NCBI RefSeq assembly: GCF_963169125.1
Contig: NC_084793.1
Coordinates: 141,276,297-141,340,296, forward strand
Direction of reading: 5' to 3'
DNA from: Humulus lupulus
Lineage: Eukaryota > Streptophyta > Magnoliopsida > Rosales > Cannabaceae
Length of the DNA stretch: 64,000 nucleotides
Shown in pieces: positions 22,327-34,544 of the stretch. Position numbers and translations under genes: made by a program. The stretch's first letter is position 1. Each line of letters opens with the position of its first letter. The notes under the pieces are model-generated. The model did not search any database, was not told where the DNA came from, and saw nothing but the letters and a program-made list of their open reading frames with translations.

Positions 22327-24367
22327 TTAACCACATCCATAGTTTACATCTGGTTTGGCAGCGGCGGAGGAAAATGGGACTTCAACTCTCTCTTTGACAA
22401 GGCAACGAGCCTCCCCATTTTCCACCACTAAGATTCTCCCAGGGGGGCAATCAGCGCTTGATCTTTTTTCTTCAGTCACTGGCTGATGGAAAGAGCCCAA
22501 AAGCTTCAAAGAGGTGTCTCTTTTGAAAAATTTAGGCCCAAAACCAGAGAGACTCAACATAGATACCACACCCACAATAGTGAAAACAGTTTTGGCTGCT
22601 GCACCTAAAAAGAACCCAAGCCCTCTTGAATTCTTATTCTGCTCAGAATCACTTGTGTTCTTCTTTCCTGTATTTGCTGGATCAACAGACACTACCCCAT
22701 TTCGAACAAGCTTGTGCATGGACGGGAAGTGTGGCAAATAGCCATTTTCTCTGCAGATGGAGTGTGGAGGGCGACTTGGATAAGGAGGAAGCAAAAGATC
22801 ATTGTTCTGTTCAACAGTTTCACCAGCAAAAGCAGAAGCCTCATTTATAACTTCCAACTCCTCCCCCTTGTATTCCTTCAGCTTACCAAGCAATGCCTTG
22901 CGGCTCTGCTCAATCTCAGTAAGGGCAACTTCCCTTTCATACCGCTGCTGCTGTTGCAAAGCCTGGTGATAAAAGGAACACTTCTGAAGTTTAAAATCTG
23001 AAGTCCAACATGTTCGATTCAATGTCATAGATAATATGTGCTAAGGTAAATAAATAAAAAAACCATTGTTCAGTGTAAGAGACTTTATAGATAACACTGT
23101 TTGTGCACGCTAAGTTAAATATATAATGAACCTGGAAAAGGCCAAAAACTCAACAAGTACTCGTACAATGAATACGTATTGGCACTAAATGACCAAGATA
23201 AAAGTTTCAAAACATGTATTCATGGAGTGAAGAATATTGCGTTTCACTAATCCCAGTCCTTATTCCCAAGATTAATGAGATCAAGCATATCTTGGATACT
23301 TTACTTAGAGATCCAAATAGAGTTTCTTTTATTTTTATAATATTAAAACAGACTAACTCAGTAAAAGAAACAGAGGAATAATAAATGTGATGAACGCAAC
23401 CATTCTACGACAACATTACTCCTTTCTGTTATTGCATTTCTAGTGCTTGCTTTGGGCAGTATCCAAGCATCTCTTGCCAAGACTGGGAGGGTGATAACAC
23501 AATCACTAATCACTATACACATCCAAAAACTAGTGTGTGTGTGTGTGGTAACTAATTCAAATAGATAGAAATGAGGATTTTCATTTGGTTAAGAAGAAAC
23601 TAACTAGCATACAGCTTCATCATTCATCATTGACACACGACAAACAGTAGTTAAACATATTGTTTCAGGTACATCGAGACATTTTGCTTAGTCTAGAAAA
23701 TATATATCTAAATATAAATATATAATATAACTATATAATACTACATTCAATATGATATTACGATGATGAAAAAGATTTATGTTCATAATTGATACACACA
23801 TTTCCAAGAAATAAACTAAAACGATAATCCAGATATGGACACATTACTGAAACCCAAATTCAGGAAAAGTTATTATTTTTATTGTTACTTTTTGGAGTAA
23901 TCGGGGAAAGTACTATTAAACAAAGCATAACATGTTTCTTACTTGCCAAACATATTTACTAAATCCCTGAGAAACGGCATCCCACAATACAAAAGCCGAA
24001 ATAACTATCTATCTATCTATATATATATACACACACACGGCGAATTGGGGCTTATCCAAGAAAACCCTAATAAGGAGAGGAGTTACAAGAAGCAAACCTG
24101 TAAAGACGAGAGCTGGGTCTCAAGGGATTCAAGGGCATCGCAAATATTCAAAAGCCTCTGTGCTTCTTCTTCTTCTTCTTCTTCTTTCTCTAGCTCTTCC
24201 TCTTCTCCTTCTTCTTCAAACCCTCCGCTGTGGACTCCATTCTCTTTTTGCAGTAATGGGTCATCTTGAACTTTGCGAGGAGAGCTTGCCTTGTGGATGC
24301 AGTTCCCGATCTTTAGTCGTAGCTCTGTGGCCCTGGCCAGTACCAACCCTATGCCCTCTTCCTCCAT
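22327..24367 (-). CDS. PDV2: Plastid division protein PDV2, two exons
   Basis: Exon 1 is 24367-24098 (90 codons) and exon 2 is 22962-22327 (211 codons plus stop). They are joined in phase 0 across a 1,135-bp GT-AG intron, giving 301 residues, close to the usual PDV2 size of just over 300. PDV2 sits in the outer chloroplast envelope, recruits the dynamin-related protein ARC5/DRP5B to the division site, and contacts ARC6 in the intermembrane space. Visible support: conserved start EEGIGLVLARATELRLKI; an acidic Glu-rich stretch and coiled coil (about residues 50-125); LLLPPYP at 147-152; one membrane segment at about 206-229; and the conserved tail CPPGRILVVENGEARCLVKERVEVPF (262-287 in two parts) ending in a C-terminal Gly, the residue known to matter for ARC6 binding. 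No lesion was seen. The intron contains a (TATC)n(TA)n(CA)n microsatellite at about 24005-24039. Confidence 0.93.
24160..24225 (-). repeat. GAA/GAG-rich microsatellite coding poly-Glu in PDV2
   Basis: The plus strand is a run of CTT and CTC triplets that encodes EEEGEEEELEKEEEEEEE in PDV2 exon 1. It is likely to vary in length between individuals. It lies between the conserved N-terminal motif and the coiled coil, where other PDV2 proteins are also acidic. Confidence 0.75.
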
Positions 24368-24489
24368 CTCTCTCTATCTTCTTCCTTGGAGCTGGAAATG
24401 TAACAAAAATGACTGCGAGGAAAGAAAAGGGAGAAGTTTGCCAGAACCGCCAAAACAGCTCACTGTTGTGACTCACATCGATTTGTTGC

Positions 24490-25237
24490 TTTTTGAGTAA
24501 AATCTCTTTTTTTATTAAATTATTTATTTTTATTTATAGAATTTATTAATTATATTTATAAAATTTGTATGATTATTATATAAATTTTAAATAAATAAAT
24601 AATATTATATATAAAAAATAACATAAACATATTAAATAAACAATTAAACTAAAATATTATTTAAGTACAAAACATATTTTTTTAATTATATATATAATCT
24701 AATAATTTTTAAAAATAATAATTAAAATTATATATTATATGTTATTATTATAATGATATTTTATAATATTTAAATTTATATTAATATAAGTACTAAATAT
24801 TTAATTTTGTATTAAATAATTTTATCATAATAATATTTTATAATATTTAAATTTATATTAATATAATTGATAAAAAAATTAAGATTATATATTATTATAA
24901 TAATATTTTATGACATTTAAATTTATATTAATATAATTATTAAATATCTAGTCTTTTATTTGTATTATTATAATAATAATATTTTATAACATTTAAATTT
25001 AAGTTTATATTAATATAATTATTATACATATAATTTTATATTAAATATTATTATAATAATAATATTTTAAAATATTTAAATTTCTATTAATATAATTAAT
25101 AAATATTTATTTTTAAATTAATTTTAAAAGTATATTTCATTAAATATTTATAATATTCTATCAAAATTAGCAAAACAAATAATTAAAACTAAGAATTTTC
25201 CTTATTTATACAATTTTTTTATATTGAATATATATTT
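24490..25237 (-). mobile_element. Degraded Helitron relative H4 with internal tandem repeats
   Basis: The right end, read on the minus strand, resembles the start of H1-H3: TTGTATAAATAAGGAAAATT, then TAGTTTTAATTATTTG and GATAGAATATT. The 3' hairpin is not recognisable. Between 24740 and 25110 is a tandem array of about five diverged units, each around a core of TTTATAATATTTAAATTTAT plus TTAATATAATTATT, with a period of roughly 70-85 bp. No coding sequence. It ends about 120 bp upstream of the PDV2 start codon. Confidence 0.5.
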
Positions 25238-25849
25238 ATATATATATGAATTTTTAGCGACTTGGGGCTACTTAAAAAAAAAAAAAAAGTAAGAAGTATG
25301 TCTAACTACTTCCTCTCTTCTTTCTCAAGACACCTAATTTTTTTTTCAACAAATTTCAAATTTACATTTTTGTTTTATTTTTTAATTATTTTTTCTTTTT
25401 GCGTCATTAAAAATGGAAGAAAATTAGGTGTGGGTCTTTGCGGGTGTTGCTGTGGTTCACATATAAACTAAATAAATATTTGTTTTTTATTCAATAATAA
25501 AAAAATGTTCCTTTCTTTCTATTACAAAGTATTGTGTTAACTGTTAAACCAAAGAAAAAAGAGATGGTCTTCTCTTCAACGTGAAGAATGTGATTACAGT
25601 TCAAATGCCCACATAAAAATGGGGAAGATACAACAACAAATAAAAACAAAATAATACAAGTATTATTTCCACCAAGACAGACCCAATATTTTAGTTTACT
25701 GGGGCGTATAAAAAAATAAATGAGGATATCTTTATATATTGTATTTAGTGAATTATTCACTTAATTATTTATATATTTAATTTGTAAGATGTATTGTAAA
25801 TATTTTAGAATATAAATATCCAATTTAGATAAGATATATATGAAATATT
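25238..25849. other. Gap without recognised gene
   Basis: About 600 bp between H4 and the LINE. It has T-rich and C/T-rich stretches and two short open frames (25262-25471 plus, 25491-25760 minus) that show no known motif and have the composition of chance frames. Nothing else was seen. Confidence 0.5.
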
Positions 25850-28800
25850 TTTTTTTATTAAAAAAGAAATATATTGAACAAAACCAAAATACAATCAACC
25901 GTTCAAAAGAGTGAAACCACCAACAACCTACAGCTGCTGAATAAACTCAAGGCTTTAAGCTTCTGACTAACAAACCTTAACAATCTAGCTTTCAGACTCA
26001 TAATAATCAATGCATCAATTTTCAAAACAGTCATAGAATAATGGTCAAATATACAAGAATTCATATTGATCCAAATAAAATAGACTACAGCAGCAAAAAC
26101 AGCAGCAACTATTATTTGATGAAGACCTCTAGGCCTCCCAATCATCTAAAGAAGCCAATTTGAATATATAGAAGGCCAAGCAGCAGACCCTAACCACTTG
26201 CTAATCTGCTTTAGCACTTGTTGCGAGAAGGGACAGTCAAAAAATAAATGGCCATGAGATTCACCTTCTAAAGCACAAACAGGGCACATAATGGACTCCA
26301 CTTGAACACGGCAATGAATCAAATTGTCCCTCGTAAGCAAATGACCTAAAACCGACTGCCATAATATGAATCTGTGCTTCAGAACAGACAGATTACACCA
26401 AACAACCTTATCAAAGTTAGCCTTGTCCTTTTGTATCAAGTGATTATACAGTCTAGAAAGGTTCAGCTTACCTTTGGTAACCAAAGCCACCAACACATCA
26501 TAAGAGAAAGCACTTCTCAGCTTAATAAGCTTCCTCCAATACCAGCTCACATCTGCCTGAGGTCGATACTGCCAGAAATCATGACCTTTGAGATAGACAG
26601 CAACTGTCCATTTGACCCATAATGAATCTTGTTTAGATGAGACAGCCCAAATGTACTTGGCCAGCAGAGTTGTATTCCATTTAGCCCCTTCCTTAAAGCC
26701 TATACCCCCCAAGTGCTTGGGTAAACAAACCTGATCCCAAGAAGACAGATGCAATTTGCTCTGATTGCCATTGGCACCCCATAAAAAGTTCCCACACAAC
26801 CTATCAATGTCATGTATAACTCGTTGCGGAAGTAGAAAAATACTCATCCAGTACGATATGATACCCAACAAAACCGAATGTATCAATTGAGATCTCCTAG
26901 CAAAAGAAAGATGTATGCTATACCAAGAATGAAGGCGACTTTGAATCTTTTTAAGGATCAAACCACAGTCCTCCGCTTTCCATTTAGTAGGTCGAAGAGG
27001 CAGCCCCAGATATTTTAAGGGAAATGACCCCTCCTCAATGTTAACACAATCCAAAATGATCTTCTTTTCATCCGTAGGGACTCCACCAAAATAGATGTGG
27101 GATTTAGATGAATTTGCACTCAAACCTGAATCCTGGCTAAATTTAGTAAAACCCGCCTGAAGAATTTGAACAGACCTGAGAGACCCTTTACAAAACAGAA
27201 TTAGATCATCTGCAAAACATAAATTGACAAGGAACAGCCGTTTACATAATGGGTGAAATCTGAACTCCTTGTGATGAGAAGCCTGAATAAGCAATCTAGT
27301 AAGATATTCCATGACCAAAACAAACAGCAAAGGAGATATAGGATCTCCCTGACGTAAACCTTTCTTCCCATTGAAACCCCCATGCAATCGACCATTCAGT
27401 AACAGAGAATAGGAAGCTCCCTTCAAACAAACCATAATCCAATGAATAAAGCGACTAAGAAAACAGTAAGCTTTCAAAATGTCCTCCAAAAAATATCAAT
27501 CAATGGAATCATAAGCCTTGCTAAGATCCATCTTGATCATACACCGAGAAGAAATATTTTTCCTAGAATAATCCTTAAGAATATCTTGGAGAATGAAAAT
27601 ATTATGTGCTAAACATCTATTTTGAATAAACGCACATTGATTTTGATGGACAATCAAAGGAAGAACTTTGGCCAATCTCACACATAGCATTTTTGAGATA
27701 CACTTATATAATGTGTTGCAACATGCAATCGGTCTGTAATTAGCTGCTTTGGAGGGCGAATCAACCTTAGGAATAAGGGATATTATGGAGCTATTCATTG
27801 CTTTAGGCAGTCGACCAATAGCAAAAAAACTCAAAATCGCAAGGGCTATCTCATCCCCCAAATCCTTCCACAAAGCTTTGAAAAAACTCAAGCCAAACCC
27901 ATCAGGACCAGGACTCTTAACAGAATGAATACAAAACAGTGACGCTTTCACATCCTTTTTGGTAAAAGGTTTAATTAAACCCAGCTGTTGATCCAAATCA
28001 AAAGTAGCCCTATATTTGAAACAATCCTGTTGAATTTGAGTAGTAGCTGAACTAGGACTGCCCATAAATCCCTTAAAATGGTGAATAAAATGAGCTACTA
28101 CATCATCATAATTATCAACAAGAATGCCCTTATCATCCAAGAAAAAGGTGATCCTATTGCCAACTTGCCGCTGTTTTAGACTAGCATGAAAATAGGCAGT
28201 TTTTTCATCTCCAAATCGAAGCCAAGTGTTCTTACTCCTTTGCCTGAGAAAACACTCATACATTTTAGATTGACTAGCAAACTCAAGGCAAGCTTCTTTT
28301 TCAGTTTGGTGTAAAACTGGCGAGTATGGGTCCTGCTGAAGCTTAAATTGAGCTTGCTGGAAGTTATCATTGGCAGCTAAAAACTGTAAATTAACATCTC
28401 CAAATGTCAACTTATTAAACTTATGTAAAACAGCCTTCAATCTGGTCAATTTCTGAACAATTCCCATCAGACCAGCACCAGAAACTGGCTCAGACCAACT
28501 AGATAGGACAGTACCTCTAAACTCCAAATGATTCGCCCACATGTTAAAGAATTTAAATGGTTTAATCCCTGAAACCTGAACAATCATAGTCTTGAGAACA
28601 CAAAAACAATGATCCGAAATAAAATCCCAATTAAAACGAGCTTCAAAATTAGGAAAAGCATCAATCCAATCTTCATTAGTGAAGACCCTATCGAACTTAG
28701 AAAAAATTCGGGACCCTTCAACTTGCTTATTAGACCATGTATAATGGGCACCAATCTTTCTCAATTCAGTCATCAAATTACTAGCGCTCCAATTACAAGC

Positions 28801-29390
28801 ATCTTCCATTTCCAACTCTGTAATAGGACGACCTCTAATTCGATCATCAAAGTCAAAAACAACATTAAAATCCCCAGCCACTAACCACGGTTTGACAGGA
28901 AATATAAGTGAAGACAGAGCCAACCAAAGCCTCTTCCTTTCCTCAAGCAAATTTCGACCATAGGTAATTGTTAGGAAAAATTCCTTAGGAACCCCCATAA
29001 TCTTCACACAACAGTGAATAAACTGATCCTCAACCCAGAGAACCTTAATCTTAACAATATCAGCTTTCCACACCAGTAAAATTCTATCTTCTATAGCCGG
29101 ATCATTGAAATAATCCCAACCCGAAACACCGTTGTCATCAGTTCCTCAATCCTAGGACCCCTTAGTTTTGATTCAATAAAGGCTCCTAACCCAATTTTAT
29201 TGAGATGGCAAAAGTCAAGAAGTGACCTCTGCTTATTCCTTTTATTCAGACCCCTAACATTCCAGCACAATATATTGCTTCCTTCCACTCGAACTATTGA
29301 TATCAACCTTTCCTTGTTTTGTAACCTCCCCTTGACTCCCCTGTAAAATACTATACTGATTATTCTACCTTGGCTGAGAAGCAGCAATCA
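25850..29390 (-). pseudogene. L1-type LINE ORF2: endonuclease, RT, zf-RVT
   Basis: The endonuclease begins near 29290 with ILCWNVRGLNKRNKQ, the APE-like start typical of plant L1 elements, and includes AGDFNVVFD. A one-base insertion at about 29116-29124 shifts the frame before GWDYFNDPA. From 29073 the frame is open to 27496, with RT motifs SPGPDGFGLSFFK, IISLIPK, NYRPIACC and KMDLSKAYDSID. There an in-frame TGA replaces a Trp codon. RT continues at 27489 with GLRQGDPISPLLF and the catalytic LCFADDLILF. The C-terminal zinc domain (zf-RVT: RFILWQSVLGHLLT, CPVCALEGESHGHLFFDCPF) ends at a stop at 26146, and the frame then goes on to 25903. A T-run at 25850-25857 is the poly(A) tail. With one frameshift and two nonsense codons, this is a recently dead copy. 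Confidence 0.92.
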
Positions 29391-30594
29391 TGTACTTAGT
29401 ACCAGCCACCCTTTTTGGTGTGTTCCAAACCGGCTCCTGACCAGCCACAAAACAACTATTCTCCTTCAAAGGACCAGACTGAGTTGTCAAACCAACCACT
29501 GTACCAGTGGAATTTTGAGCCAACTGAACAACATCTGGTATAGGACCCTTCTGTTTACTCACATCCTCAACCTCCACAAAACTTGTTTTCACCACCTTTT
29601 CCCTCCAAACAGATGTCTGTTCCCGTTTGCAACAAGAAGTCAGATGTCCTAAGTTTTTACAAATAGAACATCTAGAAGGTAACCATTCAAATTCAATAGG
29701 CTGCTCCATCAATTGACTATGTTCATTAAGAAAGCTAATAGAATGAGGGAGTTGCTCAGATATCTCAACATCCACTAGCACTCTAGCAAACTTCACCATA
29801 GATCTCTCCTTAGTAATCTTATCAATCATCATAGGTCTACCAATGGTACTAACAAGTGCACTCAAACATTTAGTTCCCCAATATTGAATCCCCAAATCAG
29901 GTAAACGGATCCAGACAGGAACCTATTTCACTAACCTCAGAGTATCTAAGTCAGTCGACCAAGGCCTCAAAATGATTGTTTTCCTATCAAAATGCACAAC
30001 CCCCGATTCTAAAACCAAATCACGAGTAGCTTCATCATGAAACTTAACAATCGTGTAGCCTGCATTCATTCTAGCAATCCGTTCAATGCCAAGTTTACCC
30101 CATAACCTTCTAACAAACCCTTCAAAAGCTGAAACCGGAGGGTTGGCACCAAGAACAATACACACCAATGCTGAATTCCAGAATGAAGCATCCACCTCTA
30201 TCTCCTCCATATCCACCTGCGCAATCAATTTCCCTTCCCGGACAATCGGCTCCTCATACGTCAGTCTAGCTCCTCTCTGATTTGCCAAAGTATCGTGAAA
30301 TTTGGCCCATTTTTCCTTTGCTTGATCCTTAACCATCGATGTTGTTCCCGTAGTGAAACCCCCAATTTGTGAACCAATATGAGCAGAACCATCTCCTTCG
30401 CTGGTCATTGTAAATTCAGCAATAGAGTCTGCAAAAATTTCCTCCACCGAATTCCCAATCTCCACATCCTTGTGCTGCAGTCCACTCTGATCCTCAGATG
30501 CAGGAATCGCGATCTCAGGTGACCTAGATTCAGGCTTCTGAGTTGCCTTCTTACGCCTCGCTCTCGTCATGGAGCATAAGAGAGCAAGTCGCAC
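29365..30594 (-). pseudogene. L1-type LINE ORF1 (DUF4283, zinc knuckle)
   Basis: Starts MRLALLCSMTRARRKK. After a low-complexity N-terminus comes the DUF4283 region with EGFVRRLWGKLGIERI and GYTIVKFHDEATRDLVLESG. An in-frame TAG at 29920-29922 splits the ORF. The same frame continues with VPVWIRLPDLGIQYW and a CCHC-like knuckle RCSICKNLGHLTSCC. ORF1 proteins of plant L1 elements bind the element RNA and form the transposition particle with ORF2. A single nonsense change is the only lesion. ORF1 overlaps the beginning of ORF2 by about 20 bp. Confidence 0.88.
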
Positions 30595-30649
30595 GCCAAG
30601 ACCTTGCTTTTGACACTAGTCTATCAGTTCTCCTTTCTCTTCTTGCTTT

Positions 30650-30836
30650 TGAAAAACTAGATAATATTGTGGTTTTTTTATATGTTCATATTATACATTA
30701 TATTAAACATGTTTTTTTTATAAAATATGATATTCTTTATTTATTTAAAATTTATATGATAATTAAAAAATATAATAAAATTAAATTAATATATGTTTTT
30801 AAATAAAACTAAACAAATATACATTGTACATTGCTT
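30650..30836 (+). mobile_element. 3'-end remnant of a Helitron-like element (H5)
   Basis: Ends AAATAAAACTAAACAAATATACATTG and continues TACATTGCTTTGAC, matching the 3' end of H2 and H3 with substitutions in the hairpin. The upstream part has the TTAAACATGTT- and TATGATATT-like phrases of the family. The LINE 5' end lies at its left, so the LINE may have been inserted in or next to it. Confidence 0.45.
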
Positions 30837-31465
30837 TGACATAAAAGTACAAATATGAAATTCAAAAAATTATACGTAAGAAGGGGCATATTAATATAAA
30901 TACAAGTATAAAATACTAAAATATAAGTTACATTGCACATAAAAAATATTATTAAAAAAAATTGAGAAGGGCATTAACCCTCCTAGGTACTATGTCTGTA
31001 CGACTTTCTCCACTTTAACATAAGAATATATGATAGTAATAATAATAATGTTTGATTAAAATTCTATATCTTGGCAACATATATGTGTAATGTTATTCTA
31101 GGTTCACTCGCTAAAAAATAATCATTTAAGTGAGATGTATTTATTAAATATTTGATAATAATTCAACTTGCCAATTTTTTTCTATTTACCATATTAATAT
31201 CAAATATTTATTAATAGTTGTACTTAAGTACCAATTTATATATATACACTTAAATATAAGTATTTTATTTTTATTCATATTTTTTTAGATATTTATAAAT
31301 TAAAATTAATTTTACACATTTTTAAAATTATTTCGAGAATATTTGCGGCAATAATTATTTTTGAAATTAGCAAAGATTTGCTATTATTGTCATAAAAAAT
31401 GGTACTTAAGTGTAATTATTATCAAAATATTATTGTCATGAATAGAAAATATTTGGTATTATTGT
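30837..31465. other. AT-rich gap without recognised gene
   Basis: About 630 bp of AT-rich DNA between the Helitron remnant and the LTR at 31466. No open frame, repeat family or RNA gene was recognised. Confidence 0.55.
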
Positions 31466-34400
31466 TGTAACGTCCTAGTTAGTCAAGACTGTTACACTGT
31501 GTATTTAAAATAATAATTAACTCGCTAAACAAGTCATTTGGACTTAAATGTGTAATTAAAGACTAAGTCAAGGTTATATATTAAAAACTTTGGTCAATGA
31601 AGTAATTATTTTTCATTAAAATATTAAGTTTATACATGGGACCCCAAAATGTGTTTAGAGACTAATAAAAGACAGATAAAATACAAATTAGTCGTCCTAA
31701 GCGGCAAAACAGGGTTCAACCCTAGTTCCTCCCAAGCTATCCCGGTCGTGGCGGTCGAGTAGGCTGCATATGTACACACCGCCCCTAAATCTCTGCAACT
31801 CATGGCTGCTCCAGCTCTCCATTTCCCTTACCTACACCACATAACACCCGTGAGCCAAGGCTCAGCAAGAAAACTTAAATCAACAGGCACAAATAAGCAA
31901 CAATATAAAAACAACAGATCTAGATCAATAAATTCAATTAACAAGAGGATATAATCAATAAGCTTAGCAGTGATATTCTACTAGATCAAACATATAATCC
32001 AATTTCTGCAATCAATACAGTTAGTTAAGTGCAATCAATACTTCTGTTTATTTGTATAATGTTCAGGCTCGGCGCTCTTAGCTCGAGTCCTCAGGTCTTA
32101 TAGCCGAGCTCGGCACGCTTAGGTCGGGCTGTGTTCCGCACGCTTACTATCGGCCCCCAACGTCCTTAGGTCGGCCTTCAGAATAGATGAAATCACATAT
32201 ACATTGCACAACAAGAAATCAAATGCAGCATATACAAGCATGCACTACCGGATATTATCAAATACAATTATAGCCAATATCTCACATATAGTCATAATTA
32301 TAATGCCCTACTACCTTAGAGTCATTACCATATGATTAAAAACGTGCCATTAGCTAGCTAATCGAGGTTTTAGATAAAAAACTATGATTAAAACGGAATA
32401 AAGACTCAATTAGTGAAAATTAAGTATATAAGGGTTGGACGTCTATTAGAGTTCTAAAACTGATACACTGGAATCCCAAAACACTTTTTCAAAATGTATT
32501 TACAAATCAAAAGTTAAGGTACAGTCGACCTATGCAACAAAAGCAACTATTTATAGCATGACCCTCAAAACAACCCCGACCGTGGCAGCCAGGTAGGCCA
32601 AACATATACACGCTGCTCCACGCTCTCCAACTCATGGTTGGTCGACCTTTCCTTTGCCATTACCTGCACCATAGAGCACCCGTAAGCCAAGGCCCAACAA
32701 GAAAACTCAACACATAGCATATGACAACTTAATCCAGTAATACACAACTAAAACAGATAGCAGATTATTCACATAGTGGCCTATGCCGACCTAGGTGCTT
32801 TACCAGGCACTGGGTGCACGGTCTTCACCAAGTGGGTGAGTACAACACCCTTAGAGGGTCTCGCCCTAGCGGCCTGCATTCAGCATGCTTGATGTCGATC
32901 CCAGCCTTTGTCGTCCTCGGCCTTTGCCGTTCCCGACCCTCGTCGCTCTCAGCCCTTGCCGTTCATTCATAATCATGCAAAACATAGCATAACAACTACA
33001 AATATTCACACACATATTGAACACAAATAATAGGTTCATGCCTTACTCTATGGGCACAAACAATTTTTTTACCTGTGTCCCAAGCTAACTGTCTAGTGTG
33101 ATCCTGAGCGCGACCCCCTAAACCCGAGCCTTGGCGGTAAAACCTAGTCACAAGAAATAATGATAATAACATCCATCAATCCCTAAACCAATTAAGAGCT
33201 TCAAAATAGTATTCTAGCCTCTGGGACCTCGAATCCTACTAAACCGGGCAGTAGGATCCTTTCCGAGCCCTTAGATTTGGGTTCCTGAGCTTCAAACCCT
33301 ATATTGGTCATTTTCCCTAATTTGAGTTATGGCCTGCCCCTAGGGTTACAGCTCACTGCAAGTCAGAGAACCTTAGGGCTCTCTTCTATGAGACATGAGC
33401 CGCGGTGCACCCTGCTTGATTCGCGGCGCTTGGGCAAAATTAGAGGCTCCCCAAGCCTCTTCGCACACACGAGCCACAACGCCTAAAGAATAGTGTCGCG
33501 GCTGAAGCCCAAAACTCAACAATCCCCATGCATTTCTACGAGCCGATCTCTCCAAAATTCACCAAATTCAAAACCTAGACCTAGAAATCAGTCTAGAATT
33601 CACATAAGAGCAACATCAACAGTATTAACATCCCAAAAACCATTCCACAATCTCACTAAAGCTCAAAATCAATTCCTAAGTTTGAACCTAAGCAAACCTC
33701 TAAATCACAGCAGCAAAATAAAAAAAAAACTAGAATCAATCCTTACCTTTACTAAAGATCCAACCCTAAGCTAAACCCAATTACTTCAAGCCTCAATTCC
33801 CTTTGAATTCCAAGCTCCCTCCTTTGAATTTCAGCAAAATTTTCCTTCGCCTTTGAGAGAGTGAGATAAGCTTGAGAGAGTTATGTTTTTTTTTTGTCTT
33901 CCGTTTTCTGGTGAGTTCTAGTGTCTAAGCCAAATCCAAGTCTATCCCTAGCTGCAAAATGTCCAAAATGCCCCTAATTAACCCTTAGCCTTTCTAACAC
34001 CACCAAGGGAAAAATCTTCTTTTGCCACATTCCCGCTAAATCCTCGAATAGTCCTATAAATCCTCATTTAATCCCGACATATCCAAATAACTACTAAATG
34101 ACTACCCATTACTCAGTAACCCCGAACACACACTACATTCCCCAAATACCCCTAGGCTCACCCCGAGCCGGGTATTCGACCCCGTTGTGACTATTCTGCT
34201 ATTCGGCTCCCTAGAATCGTCTTGGATAACACATCACAAATCTATCTCCACAATATTGTGGTCTCAGTCACAACACACATAATCACATTCATGACCTCAA
34301 TGGGCCAAAATTACAAGTACGGGCCCACATGTATATTTAATTCACCTAAAAATGCATATCTAGTCATATAATCATTTAATTAAAATAAGCATGTACTAAT

Positions 34401-34507
34401 ACACACATATCACAATTGACCACATAATCACATGATTAAATCAATTATTGCCCTCTCGGCATGCTAATAAAGTCACTGAGCCTTATTAGCGAATTTGGGA
34501 CATTACA
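31466..34507 (-). repeat. 3' LTR of Tekay-like gypsy-A, with internal duplication
   Basis: On the minus strand it starts TGTAATGTCCCAAATTCGC at 34507, directly after a polypurine tract, and ends ...GACGTTACA at 31466. The end aligns with the end of the plus-strand LTR at 40346, including the shared ACAGTGTAACA phrase. Length is 3,042 bp, about 560 bp more than the 37866-40346 LTR. The excess comes from a diverged duplication: the segment with the ACCCGTGAGCCAAGGC phrase at about 31680-31880 recurs at about 32510-32720. Part of the same LTR type also recurs as debris at 43007-43860. Confidence 0.8.
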
Positions 34508-34521
34508 ACTATCCCCTCCTT
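34508..34521 (-). other. Polypurine tract of gypsy-A
   Basis: On the minus strand AAGGAGGGGATAGT lies directly before the LTR start TGTAATG. This is the expected place for plus-strand priming. Confidence 0.8.
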
Positions 34522-34544
34522 ACAGAAATTTTGTCCTTGAAATT

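Noticed and set aside
25262..25760. Two short frames between Helitron H4 and the LINE
   Set aside because: Phe/Leu/Lys-rich from T- and A-rich DNA, no motif, no splice or promoter context.
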